Origin: Acidobacteriota bacterium
GTDB lineage: Bacteria > Acidobacteriota > Blastocatellia > Pyrinomonadales > Pyrinomonadaceae
NCBI GenBank assembly: GCA_025463135.1
Contig: JAOAPY010000026.1
Location: 1 to 64,000, forward strand
Length of the DNA stretch: 64,000 nucleotides
Reading direction: 5' to 3'
This document shows, one piece after another, positions 18,976 to 28,146 of the stretch (positions are counted from its first letter, which is position 1; every line of letters begins with the position of its first letter). The translations under genes were made by a program, and so were the position numbers. Below the pieces are notes generated by a model. That model saw only the letters and a list, made by a program, of their open reading frames with translations. It had not been told where the DNA came from and did not search any database.

Positions 18976-20079
18976 TCATCCAATCGCCGCCAACACATCG
19001 ACGATTCTTTCGGCTGTCTTACCATCCCAAAGAGGTGGAACACGAGGCGTCGACGCATCCGGCCTGCGATCAAGAGCCGCAACTGCCGCCGCCGTAATCC
19101 TCGTGGGATCAGTTCCCACCACCACATTCGTTCCCATCTCAACGGTTATCGGTCTCTCTGTGTTTTCGCGCAGAGTCAAACAAGGAATCCCGAGCACCGT
19201 CGTCTCTTCCTGAATACCTCCGGAATCCGTGAGCACCAAACGCGCTCCGCTGTACAGCCACATGAAATCCAGATACCCAAGCGGATCGATCAATCGCAGA
19301 CCGTCGCTACTCTCTATCAGCTCCGTCAGACCGAGATCCGCGATGGCCTTTCGCGTCCGCGGGTGAACGGGAAAAATTATGGGGAGTCGCCGGCTTATTT
19401 CTCCCAGGGCTTTGATGATGCCGGCAAACGTCTCCGGGTCATCAACATTTGAAGGGCGATGTAGTGTCAGCACCGCATAGTCTGAATTTGCCACGCCCAG
19501 ATCTTCTCTGATCTTTGAAGACCTGGCGCGCTCCAGATGCAGATAGAGCGAATCGATCATGACGTTGCCGACCAGATGAATTCGTTCTGCCGGAATTCCT
19601 TCCGCGCGCAGATTTTCATCTCCATCGGATGAAGGGGTGAAGAGCACATCCGCTATTTGGTCCGTCAACAAGCGATTGATCTCTTCCGGCATGGACCGAT
19701 CGCGACTGCGCAGTCCGGCTTCGACATGGGCAACTTTGATTCCCAGCTTTACACAAACCAACGCGCACGCCAGAGTAGAGTTCACGTCGCCAACGACCAG
19801 CACCCAATCCGGTTTCTCCTCGAGCACCACGGGCTCGAACAGTTCCATTACTGCCGCCGTTTGAGCGGCATGCGAACCGGAGCCAACTCCCAGGTATCTA
19901 TCCGGCCGGGGCAAGTCAAGATCGCGGAAGAAGGCATCCGACATAGCCGGGTCATAGTGCTGTCCGGTGTGCACGACCAGCGGAGCAAACTGCGTGGGCC
20001 GTCGCTCCATTGCCTTTACAATGGGTGCAACCTTCATGAAATTAGGTCGCGCGCCGACGACATTTATGACTTTGAGCAT
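18976..20079 (-). CDS. wecB: UDP-N-acetylglucosamine 2-epimerase (non-hydrolysing)
   Basis: 367 residues, full length for the family. Signatures include VVGARPNFMKVAP at the N-terminus, VVHTGQHYD, HVEAGLRS, PEEINRLLTDQIAD, VLTDSGGIQEET and LRENTERPIT, covering the UDP-binding and catalytic residues of the GT-B-like epimerase fold. It interconverts UDP-GlcNAc and UDP-ManNAc in the cytoplasm and supplies ManNAc or ManNAcA for the exopolysaccharide. It is the only recognisable amino-sugar nucleotide enzyme of the locus. Family repeat A lies just upstream of its start. Confidence 0.93.
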   Translation of the reverse strand: MLKVINVVGARPNFMKVAPIVKAMERRPTQFAPLVVHTGQHYDPAMSDAFFRDLDLPRPDRYLGVGSGSHAAQTAAVMELFEPVVLEEKPDWVLVVGDVNSTLACALVCVKLGIKVAHVEAGLRSRDRSMPEEINRLLTDQIADVLFTPSSDGDENLRAEGIPAERIHLVGNVMIDSLYLHLERARSSKIREDLGVANSDYAVLTLHRPSNVDDPETFAGIIKALGEISRRLPIIFPVHPRTRKAIADLGLTELIESSDGLRLIDPLGYLDFMWLYSGARLVLTDSGGIQEETTVLGIPCLTLRENTERPITVEMGTNVVVGTDPTRITAAAVAALDRRPDASTPRVPPLWDGKTAERIVDVLAAIG

Positions 20080-20102
20080 AGTGTCCTGTCAGAACGGTTT
20101 CT

Positions 20103-20259
20103 TCTCATTCTCACCCGGTTTCAACCGGGTGATTAATTCCACCAAGACTCCATTACCCGTTTTAACGGTTTACATTTTCGCCAGAGATTAGAAACCGTTG
20201 AAGCGCTTGAAGAATCAAAGGAGCCCCCAGTCACCGGTTGAACCCGGATGAGAATGAGA
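20103..20259. repeat. Foldback repeat family A, copy 2
   Basis: 157 bases with the same terminal inverted repeats as copy 1 (TCTCATTCTCACCCGG), a perfect ACCCGGTT/AACCGGGT hairpin at the left end, and AACCGTT motifs in the centre. It sits between the epimerase start and the end of the next glycosyltransferase. No coding sequence is present. Confidence 0.85.
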
Positions 20260-20307
20260 TGAAGCCAGACTCTTGCCTCATCGCCGCGATTCCTACGACG
20301 CATGATG

Positions 20308-21627
20308 CTACCGTACCAGTTCCTCAACGATCCCTTCGAATCTCGCTGCCACCGCGCCGGCATCGAATCTCTGTCGCACCATGGGGTTTCCCCAATCAGT
20401 TCGCGCTTCTGACTTGCTTTGGCGAAGATGGGTAATAAAGGCGCGGACCGCCTTGCCAATCGCTCCGCTATCGGTCGGGTCTGTAACCCAACCACCCAGT
20501 TCGTTGATTAACTTTGCCGCAGCGCCTGGAGGCGTGATGCCCAGCACCGGACGCCCGGCGCCAATGTAATCGACCAGCTTCGACGGCAGAAACACGCTGG
20601 TCGCAGCCGGGGCGTCAATCACTAACAAACCATCAGCGGATGACATAAGCGATAAGCTTTTCAGATAATCGACCGTGGGCTGGAATTTCACCAGACCGTC
20701 AGGTAACCGATCGAAACCCACTTCACTCAGCTTGAAGTCGGTGATCGAGCCTACAAATTCAAAACACACGTCCTTGAGAAGATCGGGGTCCGCGGCTGCC
20801 ATTTCCGCGAGTGCGTGAAAGAGCGGTGCCGGAGTACGACGTCCGTACAAATCACCCACATAGCGAATGACGATTCCTGAGCCGGACTGCTGCTCCGCGA
20901 GATCGAACAGCCCTGATTCGAACGCGTGCGAGAGCACCCGAGTCTTTGATCTCAGCTCGTCCCGATACTTGCCCATGACCAGCGCCACAGTTTCATCGGA
21001 AGTAAAGATCAGGCGATCGGCGGCTTCCACCACCTTGCGCTCCAATGCGACATTAATACCTCTGGTAAAAGAGTTGTAACCTTTGAATTCATTCTCTACC
21101 CACGGATCGCTGAAGTGCGCAATCCAAGGCACGCCGTATTTTTTCTTTAGTTCCAAACCGATCAGGTGATCACTCATGGGAGTTCCAAAGGTGGTCAGGA
21201 CATCGGGGTGGTAATTACTGTCACGGCTGAAATTTTCTATAGCGTGCAAAACTGCGGGCTTCCAGTCGCGATATCGGTCGGGCGTCTTTTCCCACAACCG
21301 TATGTTGAATTGATAAGCAACTTTCGCCGTAGCTCGTTTCCAGGCGGGCTGCGAAAACGGGACCCTGATACATTTCTCCAGGAAGTCTTCAGCGCGCGGA
21401 CTCAGGTTGTGATCAATGCGATCGTCCGCAGCATATTCATTGCCACAAACCAGCACTGTGGCAAATTTCAACCCCGCCAGGAGACGCGCCACCTGCACCG
21501 CCCTCGGATTGTTGGCTGGAGGATAGTAGAAAGAAACGGCGAGTAAATGGATTGGTCTTGTCAATTCACTTACAGTGTCCGGCATTTGCATCGAGCGGCT
21601 GCGACCGTCATTCGACTTCGCATGCAT
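20308..21627 (-). CDS. GT4-like glycosyltransferase
   Basis: About 439 residues in GT-B form. The N-terminal half has AVSFYYPPANNPRAVQVARLL and a typical DVLTTFGTPMSDHLIGLELKKK segment. The C-terminal half has VIRYVGDLYGRRTP and DGLLVIDAPAATSVFLPSKLVDYIGAGRPVLGI. The E(x7)E region is replaced by FLPSKLVDYIGAG, as in the FucT-NAc/WbuB-like subgroup. A TTG start 13 codons upstream (21666) is possible, but the ATG at 21627 follows AGGG closely. The specificity is unknown. It is probably one of the elongating transferases of the repeat unit. Confidence 0.85.
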   Translation of the reverse strand: MHAKSNDGRSRSMQMPDTVSELTRPIHLLAVSFYYPPANNPRAVQVARLLAGLKFATVLVCGNEYAADDRIDHNLSPRAEDFLEKCIRVPFSQPAWKRATAKVAYQFNIRLWEKTPDRYRDWKPAVLHAIENFSRDSNYHPDVLTTFGTPMSDHLIGLELKKKYGVPWIAHFSDPWVENEFKGYNSFTRGINVALERKVVEAADRLIFTSDETVALVMGKYRDELRSKTRVLSHAFESGLFDLAEQQSGSGIVIRYVGDLYGRRTPAPLFHALAEMAAADPDLLKDVCFEFVGSITDFKLSEVGFDRLPDGLVKFQPTVDYLKSLSLMSSADGLLVIDAPAATSVFLPSKLVDYIGAGRPVLGITPPGAAAKLINELGGWVTDPTDSGAIGKAVRAFITHLRQSKSEARTDWGNPMVRQRFDAGAVAARFEGIVEELVR

Positions 21628-21728
21628 TGCCCTGGTAATAATGAGTCGAATGCGCGGTAAAGGCAACTGCTATTATTTTTCGGTAGTGCTCCATTAAGGT
21701 GTTGCCAAAAAAGGGGCGGGTCGAAGGC

Positions 21729-21862
21729 AATGAGGTCAGTACCACCTGCGGCAGCGGGTGGCTCCGCTCCCGAACAAGATCGCTGGGCAAACCAGATCGT
21801 CTCGGCGTTATTGCTGCTCCAACGACAACCCACCCGCTACCGCAGGTGGTACTGACCTCATT
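21729..21862. repeat. Foldback repeat family B, full copy
   Basis: 134 bases. The 33-base arms (21729-21761 and 21830-21862) begin AATGAGGTCAGTACCACC and match at nearly every position. The centre has no open frame. Related half or nested copies lie at 34969-35055 and 42538-42560. It directly precedes a lone plus-strand gene. Confidence 0.85.
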
Positions 21863-21923
21863 CCGACTACGCACGCCAAAAGCGTGCTTGACATGCGGCG
21901 CGCGGGTGGGCTAAGTACGTCAG

Positions 21924-22547
21924 ATGTTATTAGACCTTCTGCGAAGCTTCGTGGGTGAAGCGCGGTGCCGTATGTTTGACTGGCGGCACGGAGTGCAGAC
22001 CTGCGGCACGGCTGAGCTCAAAGGCTTGACCATCACCGGTGAAAACGCCACCCATGGAGTTTTCTACCATCCTTCCCATCCAAAATTTTTGTTTGAAGTA
22101 CTGGGTGGGCTCAAGATTGACTACAGCCAATATACCTTTGTGGACCTGGGTTCAGGGAAGGGCCGAGTGCTGCTGGTCGCTTCTGAGTTCCCTTTCCGTG
22201 AAGTTGTGGGGGTGGAATTCGCTCGGGAACTTCATGAGGTCGCCGGCAAAAACATTCGCGACTATCGCAGCGGCTCTCAGAAATGTAAAAAGGTCCAGGC
22301 TATCCATGGAGACGCCACAGCGTTTGAGTTTCCTCCCGGCCCTCTGGTGCTTTTTCTCGCGAACCCGTTTGGCCCGGGCGTGTTGGTCCCGGTGCTTCGC
22401 AATCTGCAAAAGTCGCTCGCCTCAAATCCGCGCGACGTGATTTTGCTTTACACGGCAGCATTTCACGGCAATTTGGTGGAGACTGAGACGACGCTCAAGT
22501 GCGTAGAGCACTCGACCTATCACAATACTTACCGCACTGAGGTATGA
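21924..22547 (+). CDS. Class I SAM-dependent methyltransferase-like protein
   Basis: 207 residues. The core reads TFVDLGSGKGRVLLVASEF (motif I), VVGVEFARELHEVAGKN (motif II) and a long helix followed by DATAFEFPPGPLVLFLANPFG (motif IV with NPF), as in a family of small methyltransferases of uncertain target. It stands alone on the plus strand among minus-strand genes and is bracketed by foldback elements on both sides (21729-21862 and 22550-22621), which suggests it was moved in. No clear ribosome-binding site precedes the ATG. Confidence 0.75.
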   Translation: MLLDLLRSFVGEARCRMFDWRHGVQTCGTAELKGLTITGENATHGVFYHPSHPKFLFEVLGGLKIDYSQYTFVDLGSGKGRVLLVASEFPFREVVGVEFARELHEVAGKNIRDYRSGSQKCKKVQAIHGDATAFEFPPGPLVLFLANPFGPGVLVPVLRNLQKSLASNPRDVILLYTAAFHGNLVETETTLKCVEHSTYHNTYRTEV

Positions 22548-22549
22548 AT

Positions 22550-22621
22550 CCTTTGCGTCTTTGCGAAATTTTTGTCGCCCTTGAGAATCCTCCAGCAAAG
22601 ACGCAAACCGCGCCAAGGAAT
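22550..22621. repeat. Foldback repeat family E, copy 1
   Basis: A short inverted repeat with ends CTTTGCGTCTTTGCGAAAT and AGCAAAGACGCAAA. The same element occurs at 54342-54422. It ends against the stop codon of the next minus-strand gene and starts right after the stop of the plus-strand methyltransferase. Confidence 0.75.
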
Positions 22622-23635
22622 TTACTCTTCCCGCTTCAACGCACGCTTTACCCGATTCTGAATCCCGGCCGGCAGCGCGTGATAGATCTTCATGCCAGAG
22701 TGCCCCAGTGCTTCCTTCAGTTCATGCCTTCGCAGCCAGGTGCGGTCGAATCGATAGCGGTAAACAGGAAGGATCGTGCCGCCCATCTTTCGTAAAAACA
22801 GATGCGCTCCGGCGAGGTTGTAACTCGTATAGCCTTCGCTGCAGGCCCACTCGATCACTCGCCAATGCAAAAGATCATTTGGTTTGAGCTTGAGATCCTG
22901 CTCCAGCGAACTGTTCGCTGCGTATTCAATCATCCCCCCGGGCGATAGACGTATCACCACGCCCGCAATAACTTTTCCTTCAAAGCGCGCCAGGAAGAGC
23001 CGTCGGTTCTTGCTCAGCAGCAACGCTTGTTCGAAAGTTTCAAAACGGACGGGTTCCTGCTGCTTCCGCACGCACCATTTTGCGTAGACGTCGTAGTACG
23101 CCTCAAAGTCTTCGCGCGTGCTCGCCGTCGAGACTTCGATTCCCTTCTTAATCGCGCTGCGAACATTGGTGCGTCTGTTACTGGAAAAGCCTTTGAATAG
23201 AGCATCGGCTCCGCGGGTGAGATCAAGCACCACCACACCTTCCTGCTTTTCGCAGCGATAGCCAAACGCGATCAGTTCGTCGAGCGAAGACATCGAGTAG
23301 AGAGTAATCAACGTCTCGGAACCCGCCTCGGCCAACAATCCTTCAGCCAGGTTCGCGGCGACAATACCCGGCTCAGCTGATTTGTCGAAACAGCATTGGG
23401 GTCGCGATTTCAATCCGCAATGAACTTGTCCCGATTCGTGTAACCCCGTTGCAACGCCAACCATTTTGCCTTCATCCCAGGCGAGGACCGCGAAGGGTTT
23501 TTTCTCACGAAAAAAGGGCTCGAGAAAGTATTCAGGTGATACGTAATGCGCCGAAAAATCTGCGCGTGCCAAAAAGTCGCGCCACGCCGTCTCGACTTCG
23601 GGTTTCGGATATTCGTGTAAGTTAGTCCAGTTCAT
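22622..23635 (-). CDS. FemAB/GNAT-like (BioF2-type) acyltransferase
   Basis: 337 residues in the double-GNAT arrangement of FemAB and Acetyltransf_6 proteins. An N-terminal half carries FLEPFFREKKPFAVLAWDEG. A second half has FSSNRRTNVRSAIKKGIEV, LFLARFEGKVIAGVVI and LHWRVIEWACSEGYTSYNLAGA, the acyl-CoA or aminoacyl donor fold signature. Members of this family occur in exosortase-linked exopolysaccharide loci. It probably transfers an acyl or aminoacyl group onto a sugar. The exact donor is unknown. Confidence 0.8.
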   Translation of the reverse strand: MNWTNLHEYPKPEVETAWRDFLARADFSAHYVSPEYFLEPFFREKKPFAVLAWDEGKMVGVATGLHESGQVHCGLKSRPQCCFDKSAEPGIVAANLAEGLLAEAGSETLITLYSMSSLDELIAFGYRCEKQEGVVVLDLTRGADALFKGFSSNRRTNVRSAIKKGIEVSTASTREDFEAYYDVYAKWCVRKQQEPVRFETFEQALLLSKNRRLFLARFEGKVIAGVVIRLSPGGMIEYAANSSLEQDLKLKPNDLLHWRVIEWACSEGYTSYNLAGAHLFLRKMGGTILPVYRYRFDRTWLRRHELKEALGHSGMKIYHALPAGIQNRVKRALKREE

Positions 23636-23686
23636 GAGTTAAATAACAGGCATCCTTATTTTTTCCGAGTCATTCGAAATCGAACT

Positions 23687-24850
23687 TTACTCAACGCCAT
23701 TGCGCCGTGATTTAATGGCAGAGTCAATGATGGACCACAGCCGGCCCAGACTCAGATCCATTGAAAAGTTAGTTGCGATGTGTGTTCGTGCGTTCCTGCC
23801 CATCGTTCCCGCCAGTGCCGGATCGCGTGCTAAGCGCAACATGCGCTCAGCCATTCCTTCAACGTCACATTCATCAACCAGAAAACCCGTCTGACCTTCA
23901 ATGACGACATCCGGAATCCCGCCGTGCTTCGTCGAAACAACGGGCAGACCAGTAGCTCCTGCTTCCAGGACTGCCACCGGAGTGCCTTCGGAATCGCCCG
24001 ACGCCGCAACTACCGAATGCTGCACAAAGCAGCGCGCCTTCCTCATTTCCTCTTCAACCACTAAATGGTTTTGTACGCCCAGGAAAGTAATAGCGTCCGA
24101 TACTCCGAGGTCGCTCGCCAGTTTTCGGCATTCGCTCAAAAGAGCTCCTTCGCCAATCATTCGCAATCGCGCTGACGGATAAGCTCGATGGACCTGGCTA
24201 AAGGCGGTAATAGTCAGATGAGGGGCTTTTTTTTCTCTGAAGCTTCCCACCGCAATGAATACCGGCGGAGCATTGTCAGGATCAGCGCCACCAAATTTTT
24301 CGCAATCAACGCCACACGGATTATAGTGAATCTTCTCTCGCGGAGCGCCCAGCGTGACTAACTTTTCTCGCATAGCGTGCGAGACGGCGATGATGGCGGC
24401 CGCCTGTTCGAACATTCCCGCATAGGTGTCTTCGAACATTTTGAGAATCTCGCGATCACTCGCATCGTGGCCGTGGAAATGGACAATCAGCGGCACGTCA
24501 GCCTGGCGGCAGGCTTCGGCGCACCAAACTCCACAACCGCCATATTCAGCCAGCACCGCGACCACGTCATATTTTCGAAAAACCTTTAGATAAGCGGCGG
24601 TCTTTTCGCGTTCGTGATCGTTGCGCAAGAGCGTTCGCTTCAGCTTGTGATAAACGAGTCGCGGATAGGATAGTACTGTATGGTCGCCGATGCTCGGCCG
24701 CCAGCTGTGAACAATCACGGTCTTCAACGGCAATCGTTGGGCGTGCGCTCGAATAAAAGTCTCTGTCGGGGACGGCGGGTAGGGCGTAACAATGCAGAGC
24801 GATTTTGCATTGCCTGCAGCCGGCGTGTCCACTCGTTGATTCGTCATCAT
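23687..24850 (-). CDS. GT4 family glycosyltransferase
   Basis: 387 residues of GT-B fold. It has LCIVTPYPPSPTETFIRAHAQ at the N-terminus (as in WcaL/AmsK-type colanic-acid transferases), IVHFHGHDASD, IIAVSHAMREKLVTLGAP, FIAVGSFREKKAPHLTI and EGTPVAVLEAGATGLPVVST with the E(x7)E pair. It acts on the cytoplasmic face on a lipid-linked oligosaccharide. Its neighbours are an acyltransferase and a methyltransferase. Confidence 0.9.
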   Translation of the reverse strand: MMTNQRVDTPAAGNAKSLCIVTPYPPSPTETFIRAHAQRLPLKTVIVHSWRPSIGDHTVLSYPRLVYHKLKRTLLRNDHEREKTAAYLKVFRKYDVVAVLAEYGGCGVWCAEACRQADVPLIVHFHGHDASDREILKMFEDTYAGMFEQAAAIIAVSHAMREKLVTLGAPREKIHYNPCGVDCEKFGGADPDNAPPVFIAVGSFREKKAPHLTITAFSQVHRAYPSARLRMIGEGALLSECRKLASDLGVSDAITFLGVQNHLVVEEEMRKARCFVQHSVVAASGDSEGTPVAVLEAGATGLPVVSTKHGGIPDVVIEGQTGFLVDECDVEGMAERMLRLARDPALAGTMGRNARTHIATNFSMDLSLGRLWSIIDSAIKSRRNGVE

Positions 24851-24901
24851 TACAAAATATGTTTCAGAGAAACTTAGATCTATCTACCACAGTACAAAGA
24901 T

Positions 24902-25624
24902 CTACATCGGCTTTCGGGCCCGGACGATGTAAATGCTCGCGTCCTCTGAAAGCTTATCTGGACTTCGTCGTTCGATGAGCCAGATAACTCTCTGGAAGAA
25001 CCAGGTATAGGCCGGTTGCATCAGCCTGGGTAAGCGATAAAACGTCGAATCCTGCAATAGCTGCAGAGCCACCGACTCCGGGCCAAAGACGCCTTTCGTT
25101 ACTACGATCTCAAAACCTGCGGTCTCAAGTTGCAGCCGCAAACCGTCAATCGTCCAACGCCAATAATCGCAGGGATCGGGATGGTAGGCCCACCATCCGT
25201 GCGTGGAAAGAATTAATGAAGCTCCGGGTTTCAAGACCCGAAACGCCTCTCGAAGATAAAGCGCAGGATCGATCACATGCTCGAGCACCTGTGAAGACAA
25301 AACGCAATCAAAGCTGTCGTCAAATGAGGGCAAGGTGCCGTCGCTCCGGATGATAACTTCAGCCCGTTCGTTACCGGGAAGATCGGCAGAAATGTAATTA
25401 GTAAACTTCTCGCTAAACAGGGCCTTGTAGGGATTGTTACCACAGCCAAAATCCAAAAGGTTGTCGCCGGCTGGGAGTTCGTCTGAGCGCACAATTTGTT
25501 CCAGCTTGTCGAGCAACAAAACCAGAAAGCAATGAACGCGGTTTGCACGACCAGGCGCCGCGCGATCTCCACGATCGGTGTTCTGATATGCTCCCACAGA
25601 AAGCTGGGCTTCTTTTAATGCCAT
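24902..25624 (-). CDS. Class I SAM-dependent methyltransferase
   Basis: 240 residues, Methyltransf_11-like. Motif I is NLLDFGCGNNPYKALF, motif II ISADLPGNERAEV, motif IV FDCVLSSQVLEHV, and then LREAFRVLKPGASLILSTHGWW. The HGWWAYHPDPCDYWRWT segment is typical of sugar or small-molecule methyltransferases in polysaccharide loci. It lies between a GT4 transferase and the Wzy-like gene on the same strand. O-methylation of the exopolysaccharide is the contextual guess. Confidence 0.87.
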   Translation of the reverse strand: MALKEAQLSVGAYQNTDRGDRAAPGRANRVHCFLVLLLDKLEQIVRSDELPAGDNLLDFGCGNNPYKALFSEKFTNYISADLPGNERAEVIIRSDGTLPSFDDSFDCVLSSQVLEHVIDPALYLREAFRVLKPGASLILSTHGWWAYHPDPCDYWRWTIDGLRLQLETAGFEIVVTKGVFGPESVALQLLQDSTFYRLPRLMQPAYTWFFQRVIWLIERRSPDKLSEDASIYIVRARKPM

Positions 25625-25712
25625 GCTTACCTAAGAATTTTCGTCGGGGCTAACAATCGGGAGTGGCCGCTTTTTCGGCGGCCCAGGGTATTCATTCAAA
25701 AAGATCAAACTG

Positions 25713-27179
25713 CTAATTGGCGGTCGATTTCGTTACCGGGAGTTCAGGAGATTCTTCAGACAAGCGGCGCAAGGCGATCGCATAACCGACCAGGAAGTAG
25801 ACATACCATAGGTATGCCACCGACAGAAAAAAGCTGGTGACCATATAGCCGATAAGGCTCGCTTCGATGCCGACGCTAAGATAGTAATAGCGGCCCCGAG
25901 AACGGGTCGATTCCAGTTGCCGGCGGACCTTCCCGAGGCGTTTAAGTGGCGTGATCAGAAACAGAATGTAGATCACCATGGCGGGGATGCCTAACTCAGA
26001 TCCAACCTGAGTGTAGGCGTTGTGACTGGCGTGGCTCGTATTCGAAAACAGAATGAAATTATTCATTCCCAAACCGAACAAGGGATGCCGGGTCATCAGA
26101 AATACAGATCGCTTCAATTCTCCCGTGCGGGCCACGGCCGAGGCATCTGTCCCCTCTGTAACTCTGCTTTGGTAGCCTCCGGGACCGGCGACCACTACCA
26201 CGAGAACCAGGCCCAGACCGCCGATTGCAAACAGAATCCGGTTCTTGCGAGCAAGCTTCCAGGCCAGCGCTGCCATAATGCAAACCAACCCGACAAAACC
26301 GCCGCGCGAAAAAGTTGCCACCACGCCCGTGATGAACAGCACTGCGCAGCCCGCAAAAATCAACTTTTTCGCCGGACCCTTTGAAGCAAAGAACAAACCG
26401 ACGGCAAGTGGAATCATCGTTACCAGGTGCAGGGCGAGGTCGTTGGGGTTACTGAAGAGACCGCCAATCACTCCCTCGATCCGAAGGCCGCTCTCAAGCA
26501 GGCGTCCCAACCGGTAATCATTTACGGCGGCCGTGGCCATCACGCAGCTCGCGACCAGCGCGAGGTACAGCAATGCTCTCAACCGCTTTTCGGTCCTGAC
26601 CACATTGACCATCACCACAAACATTACAACTACTTTTGAATATTCGATCCAGCTGGTCCAGGCCCAGGGGGTATCAAGCGAACCCGGAATCGAGAGCAGG
26701 GCCGCCAGCAGGAGCGCCAGCACCAGGAAAACTTCAGGTTGTCGCCCGCGCCGTTTCTTCTCTAAACCCATTTGGGTTGGCAGGAATATCGCTATGGTCA
26801 GTACGGCAATCCAAAACGCGGCGTTCTTTAAAAAGTCTAAATGTTGAGAAAGCTCGTACGGGCGAAAGTAAATGAAAAACATGAAGAGGAACAGACCAGC
26901 AAAGCTAACCCCGTGAATACGTCTGGGCAGGGCCCTCTTCCACTGCGACTTTGGCGTCGCCACCGGACTCGGACGAGCGTCAAACTGGCGAGACTCTGCC
27001 AATCCTGGTTCAGGACGCAGAGGTTGATCGTCGAATCCGCGATCGTCAAATCCATCACCGTCAAAGTCGTCCCTTTGGGCCCCGGCAGGGCCTGACCGGG
27101 TCACAGGCTCATAATCCATGATGGGTGGGTTTCGTTGCATGTTGCTTACGTGCTGCTTACTCCGGGAGTGGTGTGGCAA
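25713..27179 (-). CDS. O-antigen ligase/polymerase (Wzy/WaaL-like) membrane protein
   Basis: 488 residues. The first 80 are polar and low-complexity (FDGDGFDDRGFDDQP). They are followed by about eleven transmembrane segments and a large periplasmic loop near the C-terminal half containing RHPLFGLGMNNFILFSNTSHASHNAYTQVGSELG, the H-x-x-x-x hallmark of the Wzy_C (O-antigen ligase) superfamily. It should polymerise or ligate undecaprenyl-linked repeat units at the outer face of the inner membrane. It begins directly at the stop of the PhyH-type gene (27180), so the two are translationally coupled. Confidence 0.87.
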   Translation of the reverse strand: MPHHSRSKQHVSNMQRNPPIMDYEPVTRSGPAGAQRDDFDGDGFDDRGFDDQPLRPEPGLAESRQFDARPSPVATPKSQWKRALPRRIHGVSFAGLFLFMFFIYFRPYELSQHLDFLKNAAFWIAVLTIAIFLPTQMGLEKKRRGRQPEVFLVLALLLAALLSIPGSLDTPWAWTSWIEYSKVVVMFVVMVNVVRTEKRLRALLYLALVASCVMATAAVNDYRLGRLLESGLRIEGVIGGLFSNPNDLALHLVTMIPLAVGLFFASKGPAKKLIFAGCAVLFITGVVATFSRGGFVGLVCIMAALAWKLARKNRILFAIGGLGLVLVVVVAGPGGYQSRVTEGTDASAVARTGELKRSVFLMTRHPLFGLGMNNFILFSNTSHASHNAYTQVGSELGIPAMVIYILFLITPLKRLGKVRRQLESTRSRGRYYYLSVGIEASLIGYMVTSFFLSVAYLWYVYFLVGYAIALRRLSEESPELPVTKSTAN

Positions 27180-28133
27180 TTAACTTTGGCCAAACACATG
27201 CCTTAACTTCGCCACAATTCTTTCGCGAAGATTGCTCACACGGAGCTGTACGTTAAGAGCGGCCCCAAAGAAGTTATGAAGAGCCGGCGGACTGATGATC
27301 CGCTCAAAGGCAGGTATGAAATTCTTTTTGTTTCCAAAGCCGAGGATGCGATGGTCCTCGGCAGTTAGATCTCCAAGAAACGCCGCATTCAAGAGCAGTG
27401 GATGATAGCGATAATAATCCACGTCCTCTTTCTGTAAGGCCACTGAAGGATCATGGTAGTTATAAAATACAGCGCGGCGCGGCTCTAACATCGGCACCCC
27501 TTGCCGGTGAATGCCGGATGTGTCGAACAAGAATGCGGAGCCCGCCCTGCCGGCTACCTCGAGGATCTGTGATGCGGGAAAATTCTCAACCTCGGGATTG
27601 CGCACTGGCCGTGGGTGTTGCCGGCGCTGGCTTCGCCGGACATAGTTGAAAGCCCCGCTGCGAACATCGGTTAGATAGAACGCCAGTTTTACTTCCCTCG
27701 GAATATCCTGAATCGTTTTTTGATCGTACCAGGCATCGCCATGCCAACCATGAAAGTCTCTTTTAGTGGGCAGCGACTTCCAGCCCTTCGCTTCGGTCAA
27801 TTCATATGTGTCGCCGAGATAGAGATTTAGAATCTGCTTGAGCAGTGGATGAATCGCGAGATCGACAAAGCCCTGATCGAGAAGCAGGACGTCTTCGACC
27901 ATGTGCCGATAGAGTTCGGTCTTTTGATAACCATCAAAGTTGTTCCAACGCAATCGTCGCAGCTTGGTAGCGAAGGCCTGCTGCATCCCACGCAGTTGTT
28001 CGTCGGTCAACAAACTCGGCAGGACCACGATACCTTCGGTTTCCAGTTCGGCACACAGGCGAGCAGCGGTCGATTGCTCGGCCGCCGGCCGCGTACCTTC
28101 TGAAGTTTGCTCGTAGTCTTTGGTGCGAATCAT
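27180..28133 (-). CDS. Phytanoyl-CoA dioxygenase (PhyH) family protein
   Basis: 317 residues with a double-stranded beta-helix oxygenase pattern: an iron-binding HxD in DFHGWHGDAWYDQ (about 130-141) and a distal His in FLFDTSGIHRQGVP, with the 2-oxoglutarate-binding Arg (EPRRAVFYNYHDPS) downstream. It is a likely Fe(II)/2-oxoglutarate-dependent oxygenase that hydroxylates a small molecule or sugar. It is in one transcription unit with the Wzy-like gene (adjacent, no gap) and the NodB-like gene (13 bases). Confidence 0.85.
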   Translation of the reverse strand: MIRTKDYEQTSEGTRPAAEQSTAARLCAELETEGIVVLPSLLTDEQLRGMQQAFATKLRRLRWNNFDGYQKTELYRHMVEDVLLLDQGFVDLAIHPLLKQILNLYLGDTYELTEAKGWKSLPTKRDFHGWHGDAWYDQKTIQDIPREVKLAFYLTDVRSGAFNYVRRSQRRQHPRPVRNPEVENFPASQILEVAGRAGSAFLFDTSGIHRQGVPMLEPRRAVFYNYHDPSVALQKEDVDYYRYHPLLLNAAFLGDLTAEDHRILGFGNKKNFIPAFERIISPPALHNFFGAALNVQLRVSNLRERIVAKLRHVFGQS

Positions 28134-28146
28134 TATTAGGCGCCGA

